DNA of 43,090 bases from Lewinellaceae bacterium (GCA_947476195.1 CANJPT010000027.1:1-43090), one strand, 5' to 3'. Numbered from the stretch's first letter, positions 8,605 to 17,821 are shown. A program made the numbers and translations. Notes: generated by a model not told the origin, from the letters alone.

Positions 8605-9266
8605 TGGGTAGCCGATATTTTGCTCGCAAGGAACGATTTATTTGTCAAATAATTTACAACCTTGAAACTGCGAAACTTCAGATAATTTGAAAGGGCACAC
8701 ATTTTTTGGGCTTTATAAATTCTGTCATAGACTTCATTGGAAAAAAATGTGTAGAAGCAAAAAAAGTGCTTTGGCTGGGGTTTTGTCACTTTTTGTGCCC
8801 AAAAAGGCTTTGGCTGTAGAAAAATCTAACCACTTTGACGGCCTCTACGACGGCGCAAAAAAAACTCGCCTCGGCATCTGTTGAGGCCTACGGCCCGCTT
8901 GATTGTTTAGGCTCAAACAGTTTTTTGCTTCATCCGACACCGAGGCGTCAAAATGGAGATTTTTCTAAGGTCACCTGACACGCTGACTGGTATTCCGTTG
9001 ATTTTGCACTCATAATTCAAGTGTTCTTCAATTAACGTTTTCCAAAGAATATGTGTGCCCTTTTGTACAGATAATAATTCTTTTTTTTGAAGATTCAGAT
9101 TCAGGGTTTCGATTGGGTAGCAGCGATAAGTGGTTGCAGCGCTCAGGTGAAAATTGGGATAACTTCTGCCCAAACCTGAAATTTTATTGACCTTCGTTGA
9201 AACCGTTCCGGCTGAGTTTTTCAGATACACTCTAAGGATTAATATGGAGCGCAAAAATTTATCTCT
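8605..9266. other. Intergenic region, no convincing gene
   Basis: A 662-base gap between divergent genes. It contains a perfect 13-bp inverted pair (AAAGGGCACACAT at 8690-8702, ATGTGTGCCCTTT at 9051-9063) and an 8-bp pair (CGCCTCGG at 8867-8874, CCGAGGCG at 8940-8947). A minus-strand reading frame at 8913-9254 opens with TTG and shows no recognisable domain. The region may hold a decayed element, and must also contain the promoters of both flanking genes. Confidence 0.4.
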
Positions 9267-10556
9267 ATGAAATTATCCATCATCCCTCCCTATCATTTAC
9301 CGCTGCTGCTCCTGGCTGCCTGCTGCCTGACCAACCATCCGCTTGCCCTTGCACAACAAGTGAGCATCCCTTTGGGCGGCAATGCTTTCCAGGTATCCCC
9401 AAAATCCAGGGAGGAGATTACAGACCATGGCATTGAAAAATGGAAAAGTAAAAACACAGTGTATGCCATCTACTTTTCGCTTCATACTGCGCATTCCGTG
9501 CAGTTGGTGCTTCCTTTGGTCGAACAGTCGGGCAACAGCACCCTGTCGATTTCGGTGAATGGTGCTGTGAAGGAGTACCATCTGAAAGCTGGCGATAGGG
9601 AAATTGCCCTGGGGAAAATCCTCCTCGTGGGCTATAATGTGATAAAGCTCCAGGGTATCCGAAAAAGCGGTTCAGATTTTGCCCGCATCCAGGAATTGTA
9701 CATTCGACATAAGGATCTTATCCTGGTATATTATGTGCCTGATAATCAGGACAATAACTTCTACTTCGGAAGAAGAGGTCCTTCGGTTCATTTGAATTAC
9801 GAATTTCCGGAAAATACCGATATCAAATGGTTTTACAATGAACTGACGGTTCCGGCAGGCGATGACCCGATCGGTTCCTTTTACATGGCCAATGGCTTTG
9901 GAGAAGGCTATTTTGGGATGCAACGCAATTCGTCCACAGAAAGAAGGATTTTGTTTTCCGTTTGGAGTCCTTTTGAAACGGATGATCCAACGGCCATTCC
10001 CGAGGAACAAAAAATTCGCTTGCTGAAAAAAGGCAAGGGCGTTCATGCTGGAGAATTTGGAGATGAGGGGTCTGGCGGACAGAGCTATTTGGTTTATCCC
10101 TGGAAGCCGGGCACGGTGTGTAAATTCCTCAATTCAGTGGAGCCGGATGGGAAGGGAAATACCATTTACACGGCTTATTTCATGGATACAAAAACCGGCC
10201 AATGGCTCCTGATTGCTTCTTTTTTACGCCCCCAAACCAATACCTGGTACCAACATGCGCATTCTTTTCTGGAAATTTTTGAACCCGCCAATGGGTATAT
10301 ATCCAGAAAATTATGCTTGAATAACCAATGGGCCTGCGATACCAACGGACATTGGATATCGCTGTCCAATGCGAAGCTCACCGGAGATATTAATGCGAAA
10401 AAAAGGTGTCGGGTCGATTTCGACGGCGGTGTGGAAGCAGACCACTTTTTTCTTAAGAATGGCGGTTTTTTTGACGCGAATACAGTCCTCAACACGAAGT
10501 TTACCCGCATTGCAAAAGGCGTAATTCCGAAAATAGATTTTGATAAATTGCTATAG
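9267..10556 (+). CDS. Secreted DUF3472 domain protein with DUF5077-like N-terminal domain
   Basis: 429 aa. A signal peptide is visible (hydrophobic LPLLLLAACCL, cleavage probably after ALA in NHPLALAQQ, about residue 29). Residues about 30-145 fit the DUF5077-type module and about 180-380 the DUF3472 domain (YNELTVPAGDDPIGSFYMAN, GYFGMQRNSSTERRILFSVW). DUF3472 proteins are secreted and often occur with carbohydrate-active enzymes, but their activity is unknown. The gene stands alone with long non-coding stretches on both sides. No T9SS C-terminal domain is visible. Confidence 0.85.
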   Translation: MKLSIIPPYHLPLLLLAACCLTNHPLALAQQVSIPLGGNAFQVSPKSREEITDHGIEKWKSKNTVYAIYFSLHTAHSVQLVLPLVEQSGNSTLSISVNGAVKEYHLKAGDREIALGKILLVGYNVIKLQGIRKSGSDFARIQELYIRHKDLILVYYVPDNQDNNFYFGRRGPSVHLNYEFPENTDIKWFYNELTVPAGDDPIGSFYMANGFGEGYFGMQRNSSTERRILFSVWSPFETDDPTAIPEEQKIRLLKKGKGVHAGEFGDEGSGGQSYLVYPWKPGTVCKFLNSVEPDGKGNTIYTAYFMDTKTGQWLLIASFLRPQTNTWYQHAHSFLEIFEPANGYISRKLCLNNQWACDTNGHWISLSNAKLTGDINAKKRCRVDFDGGVEADHFFLKNGGFFDANTVLNTKFTRIAKGVIPKIDFDKLL

Positions 10557-11035
10557 GTAAAAACACGGCGGACAGCCAAATCGTATGTTCCTGAATTTCT
10601 CCAGCATTAAACGATGCCCACATCCTCATGTTCTCAGGAGAAAGTTACTGAACCAAAGATTTCTTAACCCAACTTAACAACATCGATTAGCTTTGAATTA
10701 CCAAGTGGCACCCTTCATGCCATTAGTGGCACTTTGCTACACACCTTCAGGAAGCAAGAAGGTGACGTTTCAAAAGTTCATACAGGTTACGGCTTAATGC
10801 CCAAAGTGACACATTATGAATCGAGTATTGAACAATGTAAAGCAATTGGCATACGCCTTTTAATACAGCGGTCATCCTTTTTTGCTCACTACGCCTTTGG
10901 TGCACGGTGAAAACACCACACATTGCAGGTTTTGGAATCATTGTGAACACCAAGCAAGGCTAAAACAAACGCGAGCCCCGGACAACACGAGGCCCGCGCC
11001 TTTGATCCTTCTTTCTGAAAAGTCAGATCCGCTTA
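10557..11035. other. Intergenic region, possible gene remnant
   Basis: 479 bases without a confident gene. A minus-strand frame, 10747-10941 from an ATG (64 aa, containing RRSEQKRMTAVLKGVCQLL), has a protein-like composition and might be the tail of a decayed transposase or repeat-family ORF, but I cannot match it to a family. Nothing else is identifiable. Confidence 0.25.
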
Positions 11036-11659
11036 TCATTTTCCAAAAAGTCCACCCAGCAAGCTTCCCAGCAAACCGCCACCTTGTTGTGTTTGCTGCT
11101 GCTGTCCGCCACCCATCACGGATCCGAGGATATTGCCCAACAGATCCCCCATGCCAGATTGTTGTTGGCCTTGTTGCGCGCCACCCATGATGATGCTGGC
11201 AAGGCTTCCGAGATCCAAGCCGCCGGAGTTTTTGGCTTTACCCAGTACGCCCATGACAATCGGCGCAAGAATTGGGAGAAGTTTCATAACCTGACCAGCA
11301 CTAAGTCCGGAAGACTGCCCAATTTGCTCTGCTGCAACCTCCTGCTGTCCGCCCAAAATGTGGCTGAGCATTCCCATGCCATTGTTAGCCGGCGAAGTTT
11401 GACCAGCTCCCTGCAGCATCCCACCGACCATACCAGCCAGATCGTCAAGTATGGAGCCATCATGGTCGCGGTCGAGTGCAGCGCCAAGCGAGGAAAGTCC
11501 GCCTTCCGTAACGGTATTGTTGGCAAGGCCGCCCAGGAGGGTTGCAAAGATGTCGGTGGCTGCCTGAGCTGTTTGTTGAGGCTCTGCACCGATGTGCTCG
11601 GAGAGCTGGCCTACCATTTCTTCGGAAAGTTGGCCTTGGAGGATGTCCATTAAGTTCAT
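11036..11659 (-). CDS. DUF937 domain protein, Gly/Gln-rich
   Basis: 207 aa from the ATG at 11659 (MNLMDILQGQ); a TTG six bases upstream is less likely. The N-terminal and middle parts repeat the DUF937 pattern (LLGGLANNTVTEGGLSSLGAAL, SILDDLAGMVGG, LLPILAPIVMGVLGKA). The C-terminus is low complexity with GGAQQGQQQSG and GGGQQQQTQQGGG before a final LLGSLLGGLFGK. It has no signal peptide. DUF937 proteins include YidB-like proteins of unknown function; the Gly/Gln tail could favour oligomerisation. It is monocistronic. Confidence 0.85.
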   Translation of the reverse strand: MNLMDILQGQLSEEMVGQLSEHIGAEPQQTAQAATDIFATLLGGLANNTVTEGGLSSLGAALDRDHDGSILDDLAGMVGGMLQGAGQTSPANNGMGMLSHILGGQQEVAAEQIGQSSGLSAGQVMKLLPILAPIVMGVLGKAKNSGGLDLGSLASIIMGGAQQGQQQSGMGDLLGNILGSVMGGGQQQQTQQGGGLLGSLLGGLFGK

Positions 11660-11993
11660 AATCAAAAACTTATATTGTTTTGTAAAGTAAATCGGAACTA
11701 AGTTTCAACTTGTTTGCCTGCGCTTGGATATTGTCTTCCCTTGCGGAGGTCAAATTATGAAGCAAAGGTCCTCAAAAGTATCCCGTAGAAGTCGAATTCG
11801 GCACAAAATTGGCTGTACTTGGAAAATATTTTTCCGGGAATCCCACAAGTTTTGAGAAAACCCGCATTTTTGGCCTGCATTCTGACCAACAATTTTTAGA
11901 AGGCTGCGTTTTGTCCTTTCTAAAAGCGTAATCGGACAGGGCAAAAAACTCCCGAAAACGCTTTAAATACCGATTGAAGACTGATCATCACAC
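11660..11993. other. Intergenic region between DUF937 and HD genes
   Basis: 334 bases between divergent genes. A minus-strand frame at 11750-11944 (64 aa, containing NLWDSRKNIFQVQPILCRIR) looks protein-like, and such short frames can be part of interspersed repeats, but I recognise no family. Promoters for both neighbours must lie here; no strong TAnnTTTG match was noted. Confidence 0.25.
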
Positions 11994-12584
11994 ATGGATT
12001 ATCGCGCTGCCAAACAATTTATTCTTACAAAACTTCGCGCCGAGCTCTCCGACCGTTTGAAGTACCATGGGCTGCACCATACGCTCGATGTACTTGATAT
12101 GGCTGCGGAACTCTGTATTAGTGAAGGCGTAAATGAGCACGATCAGGTGCTGGTAAAGACGGCTGCCCTTTTTCATGATGCCGGTTTTGTAAAAAATAAG
12201 CACGCAGGCCATGAGGCCGAGGGATGTATGCTGGTACAGGAAAACTTAGCAGACTTTGGTTATAAGCCTGAAGACATTGAGTCTATCTGTGGAATGATCA
12301 TGGCAACCAAAATACCTCAATCACCCAATACGCTCCTCGAGCAAATTCTTTGCGATGCCGATCTGGATTACCTTGGGCGAGCAGATTTTTTTACCATTGG
12401 CGAATCACTTTTTGAAGAGCTAAAGGACTATCAGCTCATCAGCGACGAGCAAACCTGGAATCGCCTTCAAGTCAGTTTTCTGACGGCGCACCGCTACCAC
12501 ACGAATACCAATAAGATTTTACGCGAGCCTGTTAAGCAGGGATATCTTGAAGATTTACAGGACCTTGTAGCAACTTATGCCTAA
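11994..12584 (+). CDS. HD domain phosphohydrolase
   Basis: 196 aa. HD-superfamily metal ligands are visible: YHGLHHTLDVLDMA (H...H, about residues 23-36), AALFHDAGF (the HD doublet, about 57-65) and a later CDADLDYLG (about 118-126). The family hydrolyses phosphate esters of nucleotides or signalling molecules, and the substrate is unknown. It overlaps mutY by 8 bases (ATGCCTAA), indicating translational coupling and a common transcript, though no functional link is established. Cytosolic. Confidence 0.87.
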   Translation: MDYRAAKQFILTKLRAELSDRLKYHGLHHTLDVLDMAAELCISEGVNEHDQVLVKTAALFHDAGFVKNKHAGHEAEGCMLVQENLADFGYKPEDIESICGMIMATKIPQSPNTLLEQILCDADLDYLGRADFFTIGESLFEELKDYQLISDEQTWNRLQVSFLTAHRYHTNTNKILREPVKQGYLEDLQDLVATYA

Positions 12585-13653
12585 CGCGACCGTATTCCCG
12601 GACAAAAGGTTGATCGCTTTTTTTCGAAAAAATTTACTGGAATGGTCTGCTCAGAACCCTCGCCCAATGCCTTGGAAAGGAGAGCGCGACCCTTATAAAA
12701 TCTGGTTATCTGAGATCATTTTACAACAGACCCGCGTGGAACAAGGTCTGCCTTATTACCAAAAATTTGTAGCGAAGTATCCTGAAGTGGGTCTACTGGC
12801 AGATGCCCCTGAAGACGAATTAATGAAACTTTGGGAAGGCCTAGGCTATTACTCCCGCGCCCGAAACCTTCACGCAGCAGCTAAATATATCTCGGATGAA
12901 CTGGGGGGAACCTTTCCCAATACTTATACAGACATTCGTAGTTTGAAAGGAGTAGGAAATTATACCGCAGCAGCGATTGCTTCTTTTGGGTTTGGTCTAC
13001 CTTATGCAGTGCTGGACGGGAATGTATACCGCGTATTGGCTCGTTTTTTAGGAATAGAAACACTAACCAACATCCCAGCTGCACAAAAGCAATTTGCAGC
13101 CTTGGCGCAGGCCATGCTTGATCCGGTCAAACCAGCTGCACACAATCAGGCCATAATGGACTTTGGAGCGATTTGGTGTATGCCGCAGCAGCCACGTTGT
13201 ACCGAATGCCCCCTTCGGGCGGAGTGTAGAGCCTTTATGATGGACAAAGTGGCTGAACTGCCTTTGAGATCAAAAGCATTGGTCAAAAAAAAGCGACTAT
13301 TTCATTACCTTGTATTCAATCATCAAGGCCACGTATTTGTACGAAAGCGTACGAAAAAGGACATTTGGCGCGGGCTATGGGAATTCCCACAAACAGATGG
13401 TCCTGTTTTGGCTTCGCCATTAGGATTAGGGGAACTTAGTGTTTCCAAGCCCTTTCACCAATTGCTCACACATCAGGCGGTGACCGCTTTGTTTTTTGAA
13501 ATATATCTGCCAGACAATATTCCAGTGGAAATTTTTAAAAATCCGCTTTTTGAAGGTTGTATGCGTATTGCCCGAAAAGAATTGAAAAAAAATATTGCAT
13601 TTCCGAAGGTGATTGATTGTTATTTACAAAATATTGTTTTAACTTTGGATTGA
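12577..13653 (+). CDS. mutY: A/G-specific adenine glycosylase MutY
   Basis: 358 aa, full length. It shows the QQTRVEQGLPYY segment, the helix-hairpin-helix LKGVGNYTAAAIASF with the catalytic Asp in VLDGNVYRV (about residues 143-151), the 4Fe-4S cluster C-x6-C-x2-C-x5-C (CMPQQPRCTECPLRAEC), and a C-terminal NUDIX-like domain that recognises 8-oxoG. It removes adenine mispaired with 8-oxoguanine. Its order, mutY-ssb-gldE, is conserved in Bacteroidota. The end of the gene contains the predicted ssb promoter. Confidence 0.96.
   Translation: MPNATVFPDKRLIAFFRKNLLEWSAQNPRPMPWKGERDPYKIWLSEIILQQTRVEQGLPYYQKFVAKYPEVGLLADAPEDELMKLWEGLGYYSRARNLHAAAKYISDELGGTFPNTYTDIRSLKGVGNYTAAAIASFGFGLPYAVLDGNVYRVLARFLGIETLTNIPAAQKQFAALAQAMLDPVKPAAHNQAIMDFGAIWCMPQQPRCTECPLRAECRAFMMDKVAELPLRSKALVKKKRLFHYLVFNHQGHVFVRKRTKKDIWRGLWEFPQTDGPVLASPLGLGELSVSKPFHQLLTHQAVTALFFEIYLPDNIPVEIFKNPLFEGCMRIARKELKKNIAFPKVIDCYLQNIVLTLD
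13617..13647 (+). promoter_or_regulatory. Predicted ssb promoter inside the end of mutY
   Basis: TTG (13617-13619), 20-bp spacer, TAACTTTG (13640-13647). It fits the Bacteroidota -33/-7 pattern and gives a leader of about 40 nt for ssb, allowing ssb expression apart from mutY. Confidence 0.6.
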
Positions 13654-13693
13654 ACTTTTCAATTAAATCACGTTTAAACAAAATCACAAAGTT

Positions 13694-14131
13694 ATGATTA
13701 ACAAAGTAACCCTCATTGGGCACCTCGGTGGTGACCCAGAAATCCGCACCTTGGAAAACGGCACTCCGGTGGGTCGTTTTTCCGTTGCCACCAATGAAAA
13801 CTACAAAGACAAAGAAGGCGTCTGGCAAAGCCAAACAGAATGGCACAATGTAGTGGTATGGCGCGACCTCGCAGAACGGGCTAAAAGCCTGAAAAAAGGA
13901 AGCACCGTCTATGTAGAAGGAAAGATCTCCTATCGGAAGTACACGGATAAAGACGGTGTTGAAAAGAGTTTGACCGACATCGTGGCAAACTCATTCCGAA
14001 TGCTCGACAAACGCGAAGGCGGAGGCAACGGCTTTGAAAGCCGTATCCCGACTAGCGAGCAGGGCCGTACCGTAGACCCCATACCTACAGTAGATGTCCC
14101 GGCTACGAACGGTGATGACTTGCCGTTCTAA
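13694..14131 (+). CDS. ssb: Single-stranded DNA-binding protein
   Basis: 145 aa. The OB-fold begins MINKVTLIGHLGGDPEIR and includes TEWHNVVVWRDLAERAK and KGSTVYVEGKISYRKY. A short linker leads to the acidic C-terminal tip NGDDLPF, the docking peptide for repair and replication partners. It binds and protects ssDNA during replication, repair and recombination. Followed by a strong inverted repeat (14141-14180) and gldE. Confidence 0.97.
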   Translation: MINKVTLIGHLGGDPEIRTLENGTPVGRFSVATNENYKDKEGVWQSQTEWHNVVVWRDLAERAKSLKKGSTVYVEGKISYRKYTDKDGVEKSLTDIVANSFRMLDKREGGGNGFESRIPTSEQGRTVDPIPTVDVPATNGDDLPF

Positions 14132-14140
14132 AACTTAGGC

Positions 14141-14180
14141 AGGCGGTCTCATTGGGTTGATTAGACTCATGAGACCGCCT
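14141..14180 (+). terminator. Perfect 12-bp hairpin between ssb and gldE
   Basis: AGGCGGTCTCAT (14141-14152) pairs perfectly with ATGAGACCGCCT (14169-14180) around a 16-base loop. There is no T-run after it, so it is a weak candidate for an intrinsic terminator and may instead be a processing or attenuation structure. It includes the ATG at 14169, one possible gldE start. Confidence 0.55.
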
Positions 14181-14192
14181 CCAATCAATTCT

Positions 14193-15461
14193 ATGGACTG
14201 GCTACTTTTAATTTTTCTGGTGTATTTTCTTTGTCTAGTGACCGAGCGGTCACTGGTAGGTATTTCAGCACATGATCTCGATCTGCTTCGGGCAGAGAAG
14301 AGTCAGAGTGCCCGGCAGGCATTGGCTTTAAATATCGAAATTCGTCCAAACCTGGCCGCCCTATTGTTAGCAAGGATCTTACTGATATCGCTGGCAGGAG
14401 TCTTGCTTTCTGTTTTTATCTTGGGATCACAAGACCTCAAAACCTGGCTTTTCAACCTTTCTGCCTCTGGAATCATTTCGCCTGAATTGGTTTGGGCAAC
14501 TGCAGGAGTGATTCTCGCATTGGGGCTTGCCATTGTCTTTTGGGGTTTGCAAAAGATTGATATTTACGAAAAAAAATCTGGCCGTGCCGTTGTTTTGTTA
14601 AAGCGCTTGTGGTGGTTTGCTTTTTTTTGGAACCTTTTTTTCAGGGTGTTTACCCGAAAAGAAAAAATTGCTGAAAGGGCAGACCTCAGTCAGGAAGAAG
14701 AACCTAACAGTACGGCTGCTACCAATGCTGCCAGTGAAAAACGTGAACTTGAACTACTAAAAAGCATTGTCCAGTTTGGAGATGTAACGGTTAAACAAGT
14801 AATGCAACCTCGCTCTAAAGTGGTGTCGGTAGATTTTAAAACTGGCTTTCACGAATTACTTGATGTGGTACGGCTGTCAGAATTTTCCCGCATGCCCGTA
14901 TACGACGAAGAGCTGGAAAACATTACAGGCATTCTTTATGTAAAGGATCTGGTTCCACATTTAGACGAGGGAGTAGCCTTCGAATGGCAGCCACTTATCC
15001 GCACCAATGTTTTGATGGTACCGGAAGCAAAGCGTGGAACCGAATTGCTGCAGGAATTCAAACAACAACGGATGCACATGGCCATTGTAGTGGATGAATA
15101 TGGGGGTATTGCAGGTATTGTGACTATGGAAGATATTTTAGAAGAAGTGACCGGTGATATCCGCGACGAGTTTGACGAGGAAAGTGAGATCCGATACCGA
15201 AAGATCGATGATTACAACTATCTATTTGAGGGCCAAACACTGCTAAATGATGTGTGTCGGCTTTCCGGCCTAATACAAGGCACTTTTGATCCTGTACGCG
15301 GCACTTCTGATACCCTGGCTGGCCTGGCGTTGGAACTACGCGGAGATATCCCGATGATTGGTACAGAAATCGCATGGAATGGCTTTTTGCTTTCCGTTAC
15401 CATTGCTGATAAACGCCGGATTGAACAGTTAAAACTAAGCCTTCCCAGACCACCACTTTAA
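14193..15461 (+). CDS. gldE: Gliding motility-associated protein GldE
   Basis: 422 aa from the ATG at 14193 (MDWLLLIFLVYFLCL); an in-frame ATG at 14169 lies inside a hairpin stem and is less likely. The N-terminus has several membrane segments (about residues 2-20, 60-85, 95-120), then a CBS pair (VKQVMQPRSKVVSVDF, MHMAIVVDEYGGIAGIVTMEDILEEVTGDI) and a CorC/HlyC C-terminal domain. GldE is a CNNM/CorC-like inner-membrane protein linked to gliding and the stability of GldJ/T9SS components in Flavobacterium. The mutY-ssb-gldE context supports the name. gldD, the usual next gene, is not here. Confidence 0.9.
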   Translation: MDWLLLIFLVYFLCLVTERSLVGISAHDLDLLRAEKSQSARQALALNIEIRPNLAALLLARILLISLAGVLLSVFILGSQDLKTWLFNLSASGIISPELVWATAGVILALGLAIVFWGLQKIDIYEKKSGRAVVLLKRLWWFAFFWNLFFRVFTRKEKIAERADLSQEEEPNSTAATNAASEKRELELLKSIVQFGDVTVKQVMQPRSKVVSVDFKTGFHELLDVVRLSEFSRMPVYDEELENITGILYVKDLVPHLDEGVAFEWQPLIRTNVLMVPEAKRGTELLQEFKQQRMHMAIVVDEYGGIAGIVTMEDILEEVTGDIRDEFDEESEIRYRKIDDYNYLFEGQTLLNDVCRLSGLIQGTFDPVRGTSDTLAGLALELRGDIPMIGTEIAWNGFLLSVTIADKRRIEQLKLSLPRPPL

Positions 15462-15545
15462 TGATTTGGCGCTCAATGTCTTAAAGTTCTTTTAAAGTGC
15501 TGCTTCGGAGGGTGCACAGTGTAGGTTTTTCAGTTTCAGAGACAT

Positions 15546-15553
15546 TACTTTTG
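15546..15553 (+). promoter_or_regulatory. -7 element for the thioredoxin-fold gene
   Basis: TACTTTTG matches TAnnTTTG and lies 38 bases upstream of the ATG at 15592. It indicates expression independent of gldE. Confidence 0.4.
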
Positions 15554-15591
15554 TTCAAGAATTGTCTGACCCAAAACCTACCAATCGTCTA

Positions 15592-16449
15592 ATGAGCAGA
15601 CTCCTTTTTGTTTTAGTACTGATTAACTTTTCCTCCGTGGTGCTCTTTGCCCAGGAAGTAAAGGTGCGTACTGGAAGCGCAGCGCTTCCACAAATATCCC
15701 TTGCTCCCAAGACACCCACCTCTAAAAGCACTAAAACCACCCCCGCTTCATCTACCCAAAATCAGGGTCACGGCATCACACCACAGGTTTCGCAAAACCG
15801 CACGCCTACTTCGGTCACTGGCTATGGAAACACAACGCCCGAGCAAACTTCCCAGGACAGAGCCCCACGGCCCTCTGAATCAAGGGCAACCCGACCGGCC
15901 ACCTATGCACCCCCAACCAATGGAACGGCTAAAAAAGGTAGCGCCAATGGAACAGCACAAAAAGTAGTCCCACTTAAACAGGCTGAACGTGGCATCGTAA
16001 ACTGGATGACCCTGGAACAGGCCTTAGAAAAAAGTAAGACCGGAAAACGGAAGATTTTCGTGGATATGTACACGGATTGGTGTGGTTGGTGCAAGCACAT
16101 GGACTCTACAACTTTTGTAAGCGTTCCAATTGCAAACTACCTGAACGAGCACTACTATCCGGTTAAGTTTAATGCCGAGCAGGAAAACGACATTGTTTTC
16201 CAGGGTAAAACCTATAAATTTAAGAAAAACGGAACTCGTGGGTACCACGAGTTGGCTTCTTTGTGGCTTAATAACCGCCTTTCATTCCCTACAGTGGTGT
16301 TCTTGGATGAAAACCAACAACTCATACAGCCAGTGCCAGGATATCAGGATGCCATTAAAATGGAAGCGATCATTAACTATTTCGGATCCGATAGCCACAA
16401 AAAGACACCCTGGGAATCATACGAAAAGACCTTCAATAATAAAAGGTAA
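15592..16449 (+). CDS. Secreted thioredoxin-fold protein with Pro/Thr-rich linker
   Basis: 285 aa from the ATG at 15592, which opens a signal peptide (MSRLLFVLVLINFSSVVLFA, cleavage near AQE). Residues about 25-140 are a low-complexity Thr/Pro/Gln/Lys-rich region, likely disordered. The C-terminal half is a thioredoxin-like domain with the redox motif DWCGWCKHM (about residues 164-172) and cis-Pro region LSFPTVVFLDENQQL. It probably acts as a periplasmic or surface oxidoreductase. It occupies the position after gldE where gldD is often found. A strong hairpin follows the gene. Confidence 0.85.
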   Translation: MSRLLFVLVLINFSSVVLFAQEVKVRTGSAALPQISLAPKTPTSKSTKTTPASSTQNQGHGITPQVSQNRTPTSVTGYGNTTPEQTSQDRAPRPSESRATRPATYAPPTNGTAKKGSANGTAQKVVPLKQAERGIVNWMTLEQALEKSKTGKRKIFVDMYTDWCGWCKHMDSTTFVSVPIANYLNEHYYPVKFNAEQENDIVFQGKTYKFKKNGTRGYHELASLWLNNRLSFPTVVFLDENQQLIQPVPGYQDAIKMEAIINYFGSDSHKKTPWESYEKTFNNKR

Positions 16450-16523
16450 GCGTCAATCTGATGCTGTACAAATGGACCGTATATGCCGGAAAAACCGCAT
16501 AGTAGGAAATTATAGCAAACACT

Positions 16524-16558
16524 AAGCGGGGCTGTTACATGTTGTAACAGCCCCGCTT
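16524..16558. terminator. Bidirectional terminator hairpin
   Basis: A perfect 16-bp stem (16524-16539 with 16543-16558) and a 3-base loop sits between the convergent ends of the thioredoxin gene and rplS. There is no long T-run on either side, but position and stability fit a shared terminator. Confidence 0.7.
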
Positions 16559-16586
16559 GGTACGAAGAGGAGGAATAAATCGAAAT

Positions 16587-16955
16587 TTAACGCGTAGCGC
16601 TTTTCTTCAATTCTTTGATACGGGCTTTTTTGCCGACCAATCCACGCAGATAGAACAGGCGTGCGCGACGAACACGACCACGCTTAACCACTTGAACATC
16701 AGCGACATTAGGGTTTGAGTACGAAAAAATACGCTCAACACCTACACCGTGAGAGATTTTACGAACAGTAAAGGTTTTGGTAAGTCCGTGACCGCTGATT
16801 TGAATCACGTCTCCGCGATAATCCTGTTCACGGGTTTTGTCACCCTCTACAATCTTATAAGTAACGATAACGGTATCGCCTGTTTTGAATTCAGCGAATT
16901 TCGGCGCTGTCAGCATTTGCTGATGTACGAACTGTATGGCTTCCAACTCTTTCAT
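16587..16955 (-). CDS. rplS: 50S ribosomal protein L19
   Basis: 122 aa, normal length. Matches L19: [20 protein letters not shown], then [16 protein letters not shown] and [22 protein letters not shown]. It sits at the 30S-50S interface. Here it is transcribed alone rather than in an rpsP-rimM-trmD-rplS cluster. A -7 element lies about 38 bases upstream. Confidence 0.97.
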   Translation of the reverse strand: MKELEAIQFVHQQMLTAPKFAEFKTGDTVIVTYKIVEGDKTREQDYRGDVIQISGHGLTKTFTVRKISHGVGVERIFSYSNPNVADVQVVKRGRVRRARLFYLRGLVGKKARIKELKKSATR

Positions 16956-16992
16956 TATATCGAAATTTGTATACGCTCAAAATTTAGAGGCG

Positions 16993-17000
16993 CAAAGGTA
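16993..17000 (-). promoter_or_regulatory. -7 element of the rplS promoter
   Basis: The minus strand reads TACCTTTG followed by CG, matching TAnnTTTG; a start site near 16986 would give a leader of about 30 nt. No clear -33 TTTG is seen. Confidence 0.55.
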
Positions 17001-17219
17001 AAATTCCTTAGCGAATAAAAAAATAAAGTTTCGAAAATTTCCAAATGTCAACACAGAAAAAAAAATTAGAGATCATTCAGGTTGTTTTTTAACGTTCTTC
17101 GGCTGTTACCCAAGTGCTAAATTAAGTGTTTTAACATCTGCAATTTAAACATCTTTTCTCTATTTACGTTCTGTATTGCTGGATTCATAATTTTCATCAT
17201 TCCTAAATTTTTTACTTAC

Positions 17220-17801
17220 ATGAAAAAACTCTTTTTTCTACCCCTCTTGGCTCTTTTGATCATGGCTGCCAAAATCCCATCTACGTACAAAGTAGATACC
17301 AATAGCAGTGTAGTTGCTTGGACTGGCTACAAAGTAACCGGCAAACACACCGGTACCGTGAAAATCAAAAACGGTATGCTCTCCGTGGATGCGGGTATGA
17401 TTACCGGCGGTTCCTTCGAAATTGACATGAACAGTCTTAAGTGCACTGATCAGGAGGGCGAATATGCTGCCAAACTTGTCGGACACTTAAAAGGTGACGA
17501 TTTTTTCGGTGTAACGGCTTACCCAACAGCATCCTTTGTTATTACGAAAGCAATCCCACAGGATACGAAAGGCAACTATAAGATCCTCGGTAACCTTACC
17601 ATCAAAGGAATTACGAAAGAAGCTAAGTTCTTCGCAAACGCTGCTGAAGCCAATGGTACCCTGAATGCTTCCGGCAAAATTACGATTGACCGTTCTGATT
17701 TCAATATTAAATACGGTTCAGGCTCTTTCTTCGATGGTTTGGGCGACAAAACCATTTACGACGAGTTTGATCTCCAAGTTTCACTGGTTGCTAAGAAGTA
17801 A
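17220..17801 (+). CDS. YceI family protein
   Basis: 193 aa with a short N-terminal signal-like stretch (MKKLFFLPLLALLIMAAK). The lipocalin-like YceI domain fills the rest: YKVDTNSSVVAWTGYKVTGKHTG, FEIDMNSLKC, and the conserved end DRSDFNIKYGSGSFFDGLGD. YceI proteins bind isoprenoid-type lipids in the periplasm; the ligand here is unknown. Monocistronic, with its own terminator at 17822-17855. Confidence 0.93.
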   Translation: MKKLFFLPLLALLIMAAKIPSTYKVDTNSSVVAWTGYKVTGKHTGTVKIKNGMLSVDAGMITGGSFEIDMNSLKCTDQEGEYAAKLVGHLKGDDFFGVTAYPTASFVITKAIPQDTKGNYKILGNLTIKGITKEAKFFANAAEANGTLNASGKITIDRSDFNIKYGSGSFFDGLGDKTIYDEFDLQVSLVAKK

Positions 17802-17821
17802 TCTCTTGGTTATTCGTTTAT

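Noticed and set aside
8913-9254. A 113-codon minus-strand ORF starting with TTG
   Set aside because: No ATG, no domain, and it fills the upstream region of the DUF3472 gene. It remains possible but cannot be supported.
11084-11653. A 189-codon plus-strand ORF opposite the DUF937 gene
   Set aside because: The minus-strand protein has a recognisable domain and ordinary composition; the antisense frame has neither.
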